A stretch of 64,000 bases of DNA from JABWAN01 sp041918175. Lineage in GTDB: Bacteria; Zhuqueibacterota; Zhuqueibacteria; Zhuqueibacterales; Zhuqueibacteraceae. The stretch spans positions 1 to 64,000 of the forward strand of contig JAYRWE010000073.1 in NCBI GenBank assembly GCA_041918175.1, in the 5' to 3' direction. A program made the translations under genes and the position numbers. Positions within the stretch are counted from its first letter, which is position 1; each line of letters opens with the position of its first letter. Below are positions 42,571 through 51,826 of this stretch, piece by piece. The notes below the pieces were generated by a model. The model was not told the origin of the DNA, did not search any database, and saw only the letters and a list, made by a program, of their open reading frames with translations.

Positions 42571-44428
42571 GCCTAAGAGCTCTTCGCGCTATTGGGCATT
42601 TGCGCTCGTACTGTTCGTGCTTCTGCGTTCTTGCGCAATTTCATGGAGCCAAACCGCAAGCGATTCTTCCGCAGTTAAAAAGAGCAAGCCGGTTTTAAAT
42701 AAAACAACAAAACAGAAGCGCAGCGCTCGCCCATCAGCGAAGAACGTCAAGCCCCGTGCAAAGCCGCAAAAAGAAGTTGCGAATGAAAGCAAGCGCAACC
42801 TCGAAGCAGAAGAAGATGAGGAAACGGAAGACGCTTCGGAGTCGGAGCAGACGACAGCAGCCGAGGACACGCCGCACTTCGTCCCGATCACCGATCGCTG
42901 GCGCGACATCACGCCGCCGCCGTATGAGTTAAACGTGAAGGGAAGATGGCACGATCCGTACAACCAAAACGTGCTCAAAGGCGATTACCCCATTCTCGGG
43001 CGCAATACGTTCCTGCTGCTCACCGCGACAACGGACAATTTGGTTGAAGCCGCGAATTTGCCCACACCGAGCGGCGTGAGCACCGCAGTGCCGCAGCAGC
43101 CCAACTTTTTCGGCACGGGCGATCGCATCGTATTGATCGAAAATTTGCGCTTCACCATGGAGCTTTATCACGGCAGCGCCGCGTATCGTCCGCGCGATTG
43201 GGAGTTTCGTGTCACGCCCGTGTTCAACGTGAACTTTGTCGATCTGCGCGAGCGCAACAATCTCAACATCAGCGCGCGGCGCACCACGAATCGCACCGAC
43301 CGCCAATTCGCGCTGCAAGAGCTGTCGCTCGAAAAGAAGCTCTTCGATCTCAGCGACTATTATGATTTCGTTTCGCTGCGCGCGGGCATCCTGCGTTTCG
43401 GCAGCGATTTTCGCGGCTTCATTTTTAACGAGAACAATCTCGGCGTGCGTCTGTTCGGCAATCTCGCCTCGAATCGTTATCAATTCAACGCCGTGTATTT
43501 TGGTTTGTTGGAAAAAGACACGAACAGTGAGTTGAACACACTCTTTGAAGACCGCAATCAAGAAGTTTACGTCGCGAACTTGTATCGGCAGGATTTGTTC
43601 GTGCTCGGCTACACCGGCCAATTGAGTTTTCATTACAACAAAGACCGCGCGAGCACTTATTACGACACGAACGACTTTCCCGTGCGGCCTGCGCTCATCG
43701 GAGCTTCACGGCCGCATGAAGTGAATGCGTACTATCTCGGCTGGACCGGCGACGGGCATTTCGGGCGTTTGAATATCAATCACGCGCTCTATCAAGTGCT
43801 CGGCCGCGACGACTTCAATCAAATTGCAAACCGGCCGACCACGATCAACGCGCAAATGGCCGCGCTCGAATTGTCGGTTGACGTTGATTGGAAGCGTTAT
43901 AAAGTTTCAGCGTTTTATGCCTCGGGCGATCCCAAACCGATGGACGGGGCAGCGAACGGCTTTGATACGATTGTCGATCAACCGCTTTTCGCGGGCGGGC
44001 CGTTCAGCTATTGGAATTTTCAGGGGATTAATTTACTCGGCGTGCGCTTGGTGAATCGCCAAAGCCTTGTGCCGAGTTTGCGGCCGAGCAAAACGGAGGG
44101 ACAAGCAAACTTCGTGAATCCCGGCGTGTTGATCCTCAACGCAGCATTTGATGCGGAGTGGACGCCCAAACTGAAATCGGTGTTGAATGCGAACTATCTG
44201 CGCTTCGTGAACACGAGCACGCTGCAACAGTTCATCAATCAATCCAACGTGCGCAACGACATCGGCCTTGATTACGGCCTCGGCTTGATCTATCGGCCGT
44301 TCTTGAACAATCAAGCCATCATCACACTGTCCGCCACGGCATTGACGCCGCTCGGAGGCTTTCAAGATATTTATCAATCGCAGCGCACGCTGTATTCAGT
44401 GTTCGCGTCGATAGTGTTGACGTATTGA
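42569..44428 (+). CDS. Predicted outer-membrane beta-barrel (porin-like)
   Basis: A 619-residue protein: signal peptide (WAFALVLFVLLRSCAISWSQ), a Lys/Glu-rich low-complexity region to about residue 105, then a barrel of amphipathic strands (IENLRFTMELYHGSAAYRPR, DWEFRVTPVFNVNFVDLRER, YDFVSLRAGILRFGSDFRGF) ending in the aromatic-terminated VFASIVLTY expected of outer-membrane proteins. An upstream ATG at 42398 is in frame, but the intervening codons are those of a palindromic repeat, so 42569 is preferred. Its place beside multihaem genes suggests a porin-cytochrome-type partner. That pairing is inferred. Confidence 0.75.
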   Translation: MPKSSSRYWAFALVLFVLLRSCAISWSQTASDSSAVKKSKPVLNKTTKQKRSARPSAKNVKPRAKPQKEVANESKRNLEAEEDEETEDASESEQTTAAEDTPHFVPITDRWRDITPPPYELNVKGRWHDPYNQNVLKGDYPILGRNTFLLLTATTDNLVEAANLPTPSGVSTAVPQQPNFFGTGDRIVLIENLRFTMELYHGSAAYRPRDWEFRVTPVFNVNFVDLRERNNLNISARRTTNRTDRQFALQELSLEKKLFDLSDYYDFVSLRAGILRFGSDFRGFIFNENNLGVRLFGNLASNRYQFNAVYFGLLEKDTNSELNTLFEDRNQEVYVANLYRQDLFVLGYTGQLSFHYNKDRASTYYDTNDFPVRPALIGASRPHEVNAYYLGWTGDGHFGRLNINHALYQVLGRDDFNQIANRPTTINAQMAALELSVDVDWKRYKVSAFYASGDPKPMDGAANGFDTIVDQPLFAGGPFSYWNFQGINLLGVRLVNRQSLVPSLRPSKTEGQANFVNPGVLILNAAFDAEWTPKLKSVLNANYLRFVNTSTLQQFINQSNVRNDIGLDYGLGLIYRPFLNNQAIITLSATALTPLGGFQDIYQSQRTLYSVFASIVLTY

Positions 44429-44546
44429 GCGATAAAAGCAAAGGCATTTTGTAGGCGGATAAACTTCGAAGATCTACCCGCTTACAGAAAGCTTTAGGGT
44501 AGCAACTCGGCTGCTATGAGGAAAGGCAATCAGAAGACAGTGAGAC

Positions 44547-44600
44547 TGTCATTCTGGAGGAGTCTTTTTTCTCGCTGGAGTGTCGCTAAGAAGGATGATT
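44547..44600. repeat. TGTCATTC element, partial copy e
   Basis: Only the left arm (TGTCATTCTGGAGGAGTCTT) and a decayed centre remain; the right arm is degraded to AAGAAGGATGATTA. The rest of the gap 44429-44546 contains a weak hairpin (TGTAGGCGGATA with TACCCGCTTACA). Confidence 0.7.
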
Positions 44601-45027
44601 AAAAACTGAGTGTGAAGCTATCATTGTGGCCGATGTAAATGAGAACGCCGTTCTGCAAAATATCTCTGCCGATGAGACACTGCACGTTTTGATTTTGCAA
44701 CGGCGCTGCAATCACCACGTTTTCGAAGACAATGTCATGCGGCAAACACAATCTGGCAAAATACTCGCAACAGAAAACGTCGGTAGAAGAAGGCGTATTG
44801 ATCAAAGTTGCGCCGACAAGCTCAAGCTTCAATTGTTGCGCAAGATCTTCGCGAACAACGGTTGCGCTCGATCCTATGTCAATCATTGCGCTGACCGTAA
44901 TGGGTGAGGGAACACTCTGGCCTTGTGTTCGCAACATGGCTTCCCGAAACATGGTGGGCGCCAGTTGAACCGAAATAATCGGACCGACGGTAGCCATATC
45001 TGGGATCTGTGTTGTAAAAGAAGCCAT
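44599..45027 (-). CDS. Retropepsin-like single-domain protein (module A)
   Basis: A 142-residue protein with the retropepsin-like fold pattern: VSAMIDIGSSATVVREDLAQ (catalytic D-x-G loop, but Asp-Ile-Gly instead of Asp-Thr/Ser-Gly) and CLIGRDILQNGVLIYIGHND, the second conserved block with ILG-like glycine. Such single-domain proteases would act as homodimers. Its start ATG overlaps the stop of the upstream 79-residue gene (TGATG), so the two are translationally coupled. It resembles the pairs at 50328-51304 and 51356-52335 in layout but is divergent in sequence. Confidence 0.7.
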   Translation of the reverse strand: MASFTTQIPDMATVGPIISVQLAPTMFREAMLRTQGQSVPSPITVSAMIDIGSSATVVREDLAQQLKLELVGATLINTPSSTDVFCCEYFARLCLPHDIVFENVVIAAPLQNQNVQCLIGRDILQNGVLIYIGHNDSFTLSF

Positions 45028-45266
45028 CAGGCATTTATCAAGCGCGAAGTGAAATTCAGAGGAATATCCACTTCCAATATTTTTTTGGTGAAGAAAGGCT
45101 CCAGGCCGAATTGTTTGCCGCCTTGTCGAATGGCTTCAACTCTTGTATCAAAAGTGCCGACGATCTGATCGTTCTTGATCAAAACAAATTTGCCTCTGGC
45201 TTTGGCAAGCAACTCGCTTTTGTGCGCTTGATAAGTCAGCAGTTCTTGTTCGAGTGGTTTAGTCAT
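45027..45266 (-). CDS. Small DUF5678-like protein (module A)
   Basis: A 79-residue protein. The core AKARGKFVLIKNDQIVGTFD, followed by TRVEAIRQGGKQFG, fits the DUF5678-like pattern G.(Y/W)VA(I/V)..G..V.T..t..EA......, followed by a Phe-rich C-terminus. ATG 45266 is chosen because AGAGGTG is upstream. It precedes a retropepsin-like gene in a TGATG overlap. Longer DUF5678-like proteins stand at the same position in the two related modules. Confidence 0.65.
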   Translation of the reverse strand: MTKPLEQELLTYQAHKSELLAKARGKFVLIKNDQIVGTFDTRVEAIRQGGKQFGLEPFFTKKILEVDIPLNFTSRLINA

Positions 45267-45380
45267 GGCAAGCACCTCTGGAATAGCTTACAGAATGTGT
45301 CAGGTTAAACTCAACGCATTACCAATATATCTTTCCCTCAAAAATAATCAATTGAAATTTCTAAATGGCTTTGATCGCTC

Positions 45381-48300
45381 ATGTTGAAAATAGACGCCAC
45401 TAAGAACATCCCCCTGCCCCTCTCAAGGGGAGAATGGCGTGGATGCTTCTTCGGCTTAATGCTCGTCTCTTTGTTCGCCGCCACTGCCTTCGCCCAATCC
45501 GATTTGCTCCGCCAATCGCAGACCGAAGCCGATCGTAAGAGCAAAGGTTGCGTGAAGTGCCACGCGGGCGTGGAGAGCATGCACAAATCACCGGCAGTGA
45601 AGCTCGGTTGTATCGATTGCCATCTCGGCAATCCCGAGGGCACGACGCGTGAGGAGGCGCACGTGAAGCCGAAGTTTCCCGAGCGCTGGCCGACCTCCGC
45701 GAATCCCGAGCGCACGTATACTTTGTTGAATGAAGAGAATCCCGATTTCATTCAATTCATCAATCCGGGCGATTTGCGCGTGGCGCAGGAAGCGTGTGGC
45801 TCGTGTCACGCCGAGGAAGTTTTGCGCGTGAAGAAGAGCATGATGACCACGACGCCGCTCTTGTGGGGCGGCGCGGCTTATAACAACGGCATTCTTTCGA
45901 CGAAGAATTATATCCTCGGTGAAAGTTACAGCCGCGACGGCACGCCGCAAATGATCAACACGGTGCCGCCTCCCACTGCCGATGAAATGTTGAAGAAGGG
46001 CGTGCTGAAATTCCTCGCGCCCTTACCGCGCTGGGAGATCACGCAGCCGGGTGACAATTTTCGCAGCTTCGAGCGCGGCGGCAAAGTGCAACGCATCAAT
46101 CCTTCGGATATCGGCATTCCGAGTTTTCTCGAAGAGCCGGGCCGGCCGGATAACAAGCTCAGCGATCGCGGCCTCGGCACGCAGTTGCTCATTAGCTCGC
46201 CCGTGTTGAATCTGCAGAAGACGCGCTTGAATGATCCGCATCTTTCTTTTCTCGGCACGAACGACCATGCGGGCGATTATCGTTCGAGCGGCTGCACCGC
46301 GTGTCATGTGGTGTATGCGAATGATCGCTCGATCACGCACGCGGGCCCGTATGCGAAGTTCGGCAATCGCGGCTTCAGTTATTCCGCGGATGAAAAAATT
46401 TCGAAGCGCGAGTCCGGCCATCCGATCACGCATCAATTCACGCGCGTGATTCCCACGAGCCAGTGCATGTCGTGCCACATGCATCAGCCGAACGGTTTCA
46501 TCAACACGTATCTCGGTTTTCAAATGTGGGATTATGAAACCGACGGCAAGTTTCTTTATCCCCCCAAAGAAAAAAAGCTTTCTTCACAAGAGCAGCTCGC
46601 GCGCTTGGATGCGAACCCCGAAGAGGCGGTGCTGCGTGGCAATTGGGGCGATCCGGATTTTCTGCGCACGGTGACGAAGCTCAATCCGAAATTGAAGAAC
46701 ACGCAGTTCGCGGATTATCACGGCCACGGCTGGATTTTTCGCGCGGTGTTTAACAAAGATCGTAAAGGCAATTTGTTGGATAAAGACGGCAAGATCATCC
46801 CGCCGGAAGCGAAGCACAAATTTCACGGCGTGGTGCCGCTTGAAAATCCTGAAGACGATATTTGCAACGAGCAATGCCGCGACGCGCAAAAGGCCGTGCA
46901 TCTCAAAGACATTCACGCGGAGAAGGGGATGCACTGCATCGATTGCCATTTCGAGCAGGATAATCATGGTAACGGCAAGCTCTATGGCGAATTTCATAAC
47001 GCGATTGAAGTGCGCTGCCAAGATTGTCACGGCTCGGTGACGCGGCGCGCGACGTTGCTCACTTCCGGCAATGCCGCGCCCGAGGGCGGCACGGCGCTGC
47101 TCGAAACGTTCACGCCGTTTAACGAGAAGCGCTTTGTAAAACGCGGCGAGAGAATTTTTCAGCGCTCGATGATGTATGATTCGCTGATGTGGGAGATTCC
47201 GCAAGTGACGGACGTGGTCAATCCCAACTCGCCCAAGTACAACGCGAAGGCGCGCGCGGCAAAGCTCGTCGCAAAGGGCGGCGCGGAGTGGGCGAGTCCC
47301 ATGAGCACAACAATGCTCGCGCACTCTGAGGAGAAGATGGATTGCTACACCTGCCACACTTCATGGGTGACGAACTGTTTCGGTTGCCATTTGCCGCAAC
47401 AGGCGAATTGGAAGAAAGATATGAATCATTACGAAGGCGAGACCTCGCGCAATTGGACGACGTACAATCCGCAAGTTTTGCGTGACGACGGTTTCATGCT
47501 TGGCATCAGCGGCTCCACGAAGGGCAACAAGATTTTGCCGGTGCGTTCTTCAAGCGCGGTGATGCTCAGCTCGCGCAACGCGAATCGCGAGCAGATTTAT
47601 AATCAGCAAGCACCGGTTTCCGCGCCGGGTTTCAGCAGCCAGGCTTTCAACACGCACGCGCCGCACACGGTGCGCGCGAAGGAAACGAAGACGTGCAATG
47701 ATTGCCATATTTCCGAACGCAACGACAACAACGCGTGGATGGCGCAAGTGCTGTTGCAGGGTACGAACTTCGTGAACTTCATGGGCAAGTATGTTTATGT
47801 CGCCACCGGCAAGGACGGTTTCGAAGCCGTGCAAGTAACCGAAGGCGATGAGCCGCAAGCCGTGATCGGAAGCTATTTGCACAAACTCGCGTTTCCGGAA
47901 AATTATAAGAAGCATTTGCAGAGCCGCAAGAAGCTTGAGACTTCGCACCATCACGGCGGTACGGAGATTTTGAGCGTGCAGCAACGCGGCGAGTATTTGT
48001 ATACGGCGAACGGCAGCGACGGCTTTCGCGTGTATGATATCGCAAACGTGGATAACAAAGGTTTCTCCGAGCGCATCGTGTCCGCGCCGGTTTCGCCGCT
48101 TGGGCAAGACACGCAGGTGAAAACGAAGTATGCGACCGCGGTGGCGTTGCCCACGAACATGCCGGTTGACACCAATCGTGAGTATCGTCCGGAGAATCAG
48201 GAGCAAGGGCCGCTGCACCCCTCGTATGCTTATGCGTATATCACGGACAAGTTCGAAGGCCTCGTGCTTATTGATGTGATGACGCTCGTGGATAACAATC

Positions 48301-49112
48301 CGCGCAACAACTATCTCGAACGCGCGCTCACGTTCAATCCCAATGGCGCGTTGAACGGGGCGATGAGTTTGGCGATTGCGGGCAATTATGTTTATATCGG
48401 CTGCGATGCGGGTTTGGTGGTGGTGAAGATCAGCGATCCGCTCAAGCCGAAGATCGTCGCGAAGATTGATGCGCCGCAGCTCAAAAAGCCTAAGTCGATT
48501 GCGATTCAGTTTCGCTATGCGTTCGTGTGCGACGCGGAAGGTATGAAAGTGATCGACGTTACCAATCCTGAAAAGCCTGCGCTGGTGAAGAACAGCTTCG
48601 TGCCGTTAAAAGAGGCGCACGATATTTACGTGGCGCGCACCTATGCGTATGTTGCCGCGGGCAAGCAGGGCTTGGTGATCATTGATGTGGAGCGGCCCGA
48701 GGCGATCAAGATCGATCAAGTTTATACCGCGGGCAACAACATCAATGATGCGCGCGGCGTGAAAGTGGGCGCGAGTTACGCAAGTATTTATGCCTATGTC
48801 GCGGACGGCAGGCACGGCTTGCGCGTGATTCAGCTTGCTTCGCCCGCGGGAGATAATCCGCAATATCTCGGCTTCAGTCCGCGCCCCACGCCCAAGCTGA
48901 TTGCCACACGCCACACGCACGGCGTTGCGCTCGCGGTTTCAAAAGGCATGGATCGCGACCGCGCGGTGGACGAGAGCGGCAATCAAGTAAGCGTGTTCGG
49001 TAGATTAGGCTCGCGGCCTTTTACTTTAGAAGAGCAGCAGCGTTTATATTTGCGCGATGGGAGGGTGTGGAAAGTTTCGGAGGAGGGAAAGGTAGAGGTG
49101 ACGGAGAAATAG
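45381..49112 (+). CDS. Decahaem cytochrome c with LVIVD beta-propeller repeats
   Basis: A 1243-residue exported protein. A signal peptide ends at ATAFAQ, about residue 39. Ten CxxCH haem sites follow (CVKCH, CIDCH, CGSCH, CTACH, CMSCH, CIDCH, CQDCH, CYTCH, CFGCH, CNDCH) within about residues 50-780. From about 800 there are LVIVD-type propeller repeats (KVIDVTNPEKPALVKNSFVP, GLVIIDVERPEAIKIDQVYT, HGLRVIQLASPAGDNPQYL). The propeller probably provides a surface for a partner or substrate. The first 20 residues include a stretch (NIPLPLSRGEWRG) encoded by a repeat half-element. It lies downstream of the outer-membrane barrel gene and is a candidate outer-surface cytochrome. Confidence 0.9.
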   Translation: MLKIDATKNIPLPLSRGEWRGCFFGLMLVSLFAATAFAQSDLLRQSQTEADRKSKGCVKCHAGVESMHKSPAVKLGCIDCHLGNPEGTTREEAHVKPKFPERWPTSANPERTYTLLNEENPDFIQFINPGDLRVAQEACGSCHAEEVLRVKKSMMTTTPLLWGGAAYNNGILSTKNYILGESYSRDGTPQMINTVPPPTADEMLKKGVLKFLAPLPRWEITQPGDNFRSFERGGKVQRINPSDIGIPSFLEEPGRPDNKLSDRGLGTQLLISSPVLNLQKTRLNDPHLSFLGTNDHAGDYRSSGCTACHVVYANDRSITHAGPYAKFGNRGFSYSADEKISKRESGHPITHQFTRVIPTSQCMSCHMHQPNGFINTYLGFQMWDYETDGKFLYPPKEKKLSSQEQLARLDANPEEAVLRGNWGDPDFLRTVTKLNPKLKNTQFADYHGHGWIFRAVFNKDRKGNLLDKDGKIIPPEAKHKFHGVVPLENPEDDICNEQCRDAQKAVHLKDIHAEKGMHCIDCHFEQDNHGNGKLYGEFHNAIEVRCQDCHGSVTRRATLLTSGNAAPEGGTALLETFTPFNEKRFVKRGERIFQRSMMYDSLMWEIPQVTDVVNPNSPKYNAKARAAKLVAKGGAEWASPMSTTMLAHSEEKMDCYTCHTSWVTNCFGCHLPQQANWKKDMNHYEGETSRNWTTYNPQVLRDDGFMLGISGSTKGNKILPVRSSSAVMLSSRNANREQIYNQQAPVSAPGFSSQAFNTHAPHTVRAKETKTCNDCHISERNDNNAWMAQVLLQGTNFVNFMGKYVYVATGKDGFEAVQVTEGDEPQAVIGSYLHKLAFPENYKKHLQSRKKLETSHHHGGTEILSVQQRGEYLYTANGSDGFRVYDIANVDNKGFSERIVSAPVSPLGQDTQVKTKYATAVALPTNMPVDTNREYRPENQEQGPLHPSYAYAYITDKFEGLVLIDVMTLVDNNPRNNYLERALTFNPNGALNGAMSLAIAGNYVYIGCDAGLVVVKISDPLKPKIVAKIDAPQLKKPKSIAIQFRYAFVCDAEGMKVIDVTNPEKPALVKNSFVPLKEAHDIYVARTYAYVAAGKQGLVIIDVERPEAIKIDQVYTAGNNINDARGVKVGASYASIYAYVADGRHGLRVIQLASPAGDNPQYLGFSPRPTPKLIATRHTHGVALAVSKGMDRDRAVDESGNQVSVFGRLGSRPFTLEEQQRLYLRDGRVWKVSEEGKVEVTEK

Positions 49113-49130
49113 AAGCTAGCCTCTCGTAAT

Positions 49131-49203
49131 TGTCATTCAGAAGGAATCTTTTTAAGCACTGGAGACAATTCCCAGCACTGAAAAAGATTCCTTCTGAATG
49201 ACA
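49131..49203. repeat. TGTCATTC palindromic element, copy f
   Basis: A 73-bp short-subtype copy: TGTCATTCAGAAGGAATCTT at left, AAAGATTCCTTCTGAATGACA at right, between convergent decahaem and agmatinase-like genes. It may act as a terminator hairpin. Confidence 0.9.
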
Positions 49204-49204
49204 G

Positions 49205-50161
49205 TTATTGGACTGTGTTAGTGATCTTCCTCCTCGCCAGCAACGCCAAAAATTCAAACGCCAAATTCGCGGCGAGTATCGCAGTGATGTCGCCGTGATC
49301 ATACGGCGGTGAGACTTCGACGAGATCGAAGCCGACGAGGTCGAGTCCCGCGAGGCCGCGCACGAGTTGCAAGAGTTGATAACTCGTAAAGCCGCCCACT
49401 TCCGGCGTGCCGGTGCCGGGCGCATATGCGGGATCAGCGGCATCAATATCGAGCGAAATATAAACTCGCCGATTGCCGACGCGCTCGCGAATTTCTTTGA
49501 TGACGGCGGGCATGCCGCGTTCGAAGGCTTCATCAATCGTGATCACACGCGCGCCGAGCACTTGCGCCTCGCTGCGATACGTTGCGCGACTGCTCGGTCC
49601 GCGAATGCCGATTTGCAGATACGCGCTTTTGTCGATCAGCCCTTCTTCGAGCGCATAGCGAAACGGCGTGCCGTGACTATAAGGCCGTCCGGCAAATTCC
49701 GGTGAGCCGGTATCGCAGTGCGAATCAAAATGCACAACAGCGAGCGGGCCGTGATGTGCGGCGTGCGCGCGCAAGAGCGGCAGTGCAATGGAATGATCGC
49801 CGCCGAGCGAGATCACGCGCGCGCCGGTTTTGAGCACGCTCGAAACTTCGTTCGTGATGGCACTATTGTTTGCTTCAATATCAACCGGCGAAACGTTGAC
49901 GTCGCCATAATCAACCACGCGCAAAACTTCCAACGGCGCGACCTGCTGCGCATGATGATAGCCCCACAACATGAGCGAGGCCTCGCGAATTTTGCGCGGC
50001 CCGAAGCGCGTGCCGCTGCGATGGCTCGTGCCGCCGTCGTAGGGAATGCCGATGACGGCAACGTCGACTCCCTCAAGTTCACGTGTAGCGGGTTGGCGCA
50101 TGAAAGAGGGAATGCCGGCAAAGGGTTGGAGGTGTGCGCCGAAAGCGGGGTTGGTCGTCAT
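49205..50161 (-). CDS. Agmatinase/ureohydrolase family protein
   Basis: A 318-residue Mn-dependent ureohydrolase that hydrolyses a guanidino group to urea and an amine. Metal ligands are all visible: GGDHS (in RVISLGGDHSIALP), HFDSHCD (VVHFDSHCDTG) and SLDIDAADPAYAPGTGTPE. The N-terminal GIPYDGGTSHRSGTRFGPRK is typical of the SpeB branch, which favours agmatine or guanidinobutyrate over arginine. ATG 50161 is taken as start; GTG/ATG sites up to 50194 are open, but the added residues are not family-like. It is on the opposite strand to the cytochromes and seems an unrelated passenger, with repeat copies on both sides. Confidence 0.88.
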   Translation of the reverse strand: MTTNPAFGAHLQPFAGIPSFMRQPATRELEGVDVAVIGIPYDGGTSHRSGTRFGPRKIREASLMLWGYHHAQQVAPLEVLRVVDYGDVNVSPVDIEANNSAITNEVSSVLKTGARVISLGGDHSIALPLLRAHAAHHGPLAVVHFDSHCDTGSPEFAGRPYSHGTPFRYALEEGLIDKSAYLQIGIRGPSSRATYRSEAQVLGARVITIDEAFERGMPAVIKEIRERVGNRRVYISLDIDAADPAYAPGTGTPEVGGFTSYQLLQLVRGLAGLDLVGFDLVEVSPPYDHGDITAILAANLAFEFLALLARRKITNTVQ

Positions 50162-50199
50162 AAACTTCAACTCGTTTTTTTGAGCCTTGCCCATCTCAA

Positions 50200-50291
50200 T
50201 GTCATTCTGGAAGAAACTTCCCTAGTGCTTGAGAGAAATCATATTTCTAAGCGGTGTCGCAAGTGCGAGGGAAGGTTCTTCCAGAATGACA
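50200..50291. repeat. TGTCATTC palindromic element, copy g
   Basis: A 92-bp long-subtype copy: TGTCATTCTGGAAGAAACTT at left, AAGGTTCTTCCAGAATGACA at right. It closely resembles copy b, including CCCTAGTGCTTG and GTGCGAGGG. It sits immediately upstream of the agmatinase-like gene. Confidence 0.9.
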
Positions 50292-50327
50292 GTTTTAGAG
50301 GGTATTCATTCATAGAAAAAAAAAGAG

Positions 50328-50798
50328 TCACAGCGGGCCGAAGTAGAAAACGTTTTCGGAAGGATCGATGGCGTAGCGAATGCGATTGAGAAAACCGTCG
50401 AGGCCGAGGAAATTGGGGTAGTTCCAAATCTCGAACGATTGAATTGCGGGGATGAAGAAGGTTGCTGTGACGATCAAGCTTTCGCCGTCATCGGCTTTGA
50501 GAATGAGATTGGTTCGCGTCAATTGCCCGAGCCATCTCATCCCGCGAATCCACATGGCGTGGGTCGGCTCATAGTCTTTTTCAAACTCCAGTCCCCAGGC
50601 ATCATAGAACTCCGGATTGAGCAAGCACCACGGCGCGCCGCTATCAACGATCATTTCGACGTCGGCATCGATTCTGATTTCCGGCGCGACGCTGAGGACC
50701 ATACGATTTTGCCGATCATCACCGAGATAATGATCGGCGTAATGCATCACGCCGACCGCAAAGCCGGTTTGCAAAAGAGATGAGCCATATCTAGCCAT
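50328..50798 (-). CDS. Retropepsin-like single-domain protein (module B)
   Basis: A 156-residue protein with the retropepsin core EMIVDSGAPWCLLNPEFYDA (Asp-Ser-Gly catalytic loop) and a C-terminal half NFLGLDGFLNRIRYAIDPSE followed by NVFYFGPL. Its last 45 codons are almost identical at DNA level to its neighbour at 51356-51826, while the N-terminal half has diverged. Its start ATG overlaps the stop of the upstream gene (TAATG). With only one Asp motif, an active protease would need to dimerise. Substrate unknown. Confidence 0.7.
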   Translation of the reverse strand: MARYGSSLLQTGFAVGVMHYADHYLGDDRQNRMVLSVAPEIRIDADVEMIVDSGAPWCLLNPEFYDAWGLEFEKDYEPTHAMWIRGMRWLGQLTRTNLILKADDGESLIVTATFFIPAIQSFEIWNYPNFLGLDGFLNRIRYAIDPSENVFYFGPL

Positions 50799-51304
50799 TA
50801 GCGCAAGGCCTTTACGACAATCGTGCCTGGAGTTCTATTCTCCAGCCCGATCATTTCGTTAAGTTCTTTTAGCGTGGGCGCCGTGCCCAGCAATTTTCCT
50901 TCACGCACGGCGACCCATACGCCATGAAAATTGCCGGCATTTTCGCGGAGCCATTTTCGCGAAGGCTCCAACTTGATTGGATCTGCCGGCCGCGTGCCCA
51001 CAACTTGCGCCGGCGCGATAACGTAGGCGGCGCGCGCGAAAATTTGGTTTTCGGGAAAAATCTGCACGCCGAGATTGGCCAGTTCGCGCGCGAGCGGCAC
51101 CATGTCGAGCGACAAGCTGAGATCGAGCGCTTCGCGCAACTCTTCGGGCGTGCGGGTTTGCCAAGCGGTCTTTTCGACGAGATCGACAAATGTTGAGCGC
51201 GCGTTGTTCTCGGCCGCGGCCAGCATATCCGCAACGAGAGTATCGCGTTGCGCAATTTGGCGTGGAAGCGTCGCTTGCGCGTGATCGGACGTTGTGATGG
51301 TCAT
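50798..51304 (-). CDS. DUF5678-like partner protein (module B)
   Basis: A 168-residue cytoplasmic protein. The N-terminal half is helical (TRTPEELREALDLSLSLDMV, PLARELANLGVQIFPEN). The C-terminal half has a DUF5678-like segment: WLRENAGNFHGVWVAVREGK followed by LLGTAPTLKELNEMIGLENR. A strong ribosome site (AGGAG) precedes ATG 51304. It is coupled to the retropepsin-like gene by TAATG. A paralogue with the same architecture is at 51826-52335. Confidence 0.7.
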   Translation of the reverse strand: MTITTSDHAQATLPRQIAQRDTLVADMLAAAENNARSTFVDLVEKTAWQTRTPEELREALDLSLSLDMVPLARELANLGVQIFPENQIFARAAYVIAPAQVVGTRPADPIKLEPSRKWLRENAGNFHGVWVAVREGKLLGTAPTLKELNEMIGLENRTPGTIVVKALR

Positions 51305-51355
51305 GATATTTCTCCTAAAGAGAAGGTTCGCGCGATTGGAAGAAGCAACATGAAA

Positions 51356-51826
51356 TCACAGCGGACCGAAGTAGAAAACGTTTTCGGAAGGATCGATGGC
51401 GTAGCGAATGCGATTGAGAAAACCGTCGAGGCCGAGGAAGTTGGGATAGTTCCAAATCTCGAACGATTGAATTGCGGGGATGAAGAAGGTTGCGGCGATA
51501 ACCACGTTTTCGCCATAGTCGGCATTGAGAATGAGATTCGCTCGCGTCAAGTGTCCGAGCCACCTCCTCCCTCGAATCCAAACGGCGAGTTTAGGCTCTT
51601 GCTCCGCTTCTAATTCTAATCCCCAAGCTTTATACAACTCGGGATTGAGCAGACACCACGGCGCGCCGGTATCAACGATCATTTCGGTCGTGGCATCGCT
51701 TCTGATTTGTGGCGTGACGCTCAATACGATGCGGTTTTGCTCCTCATCTTTCAGATAGTGATCGTCGTAATCGAGTGCGCCGACCGCAAAGCCAATATCA
51801 AAAAGGGAAGGATCGAAACTGGCCAT
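51356..51826 (-). CDS. Retropepsin-like single-domain protein (module C)
   Basis: A 156-residue paralogue of the module B gene, with EMIVDTGAPWCLLNPELYKA (canonical Asp-Thr-Gly loop) and identical last 49 residues (FFIPAIQSFEIWNYPNFLGL onward). The N-terminal part differs at many positions. TAATG overlap with the upstream gene again implies coupled translation. Copy number two in tandem plus the distant module A suggests maintained, diversified pairs. Confidence 0.7.
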   Translation of the reverse strand: MASFDPSLFDIGFAVGALDYDDHYLKDEEQNRIVLSVTPQIRSDATTEMIVDTGAPWCLLNPELYKAWGLELEAEQEPKLAVWIRGRRWLGHLTRANLILNADYGENVVIAATFFIPAIQSFEIWNYPNFLGLDGFLNRIRYAIDPSENVFYFGPL

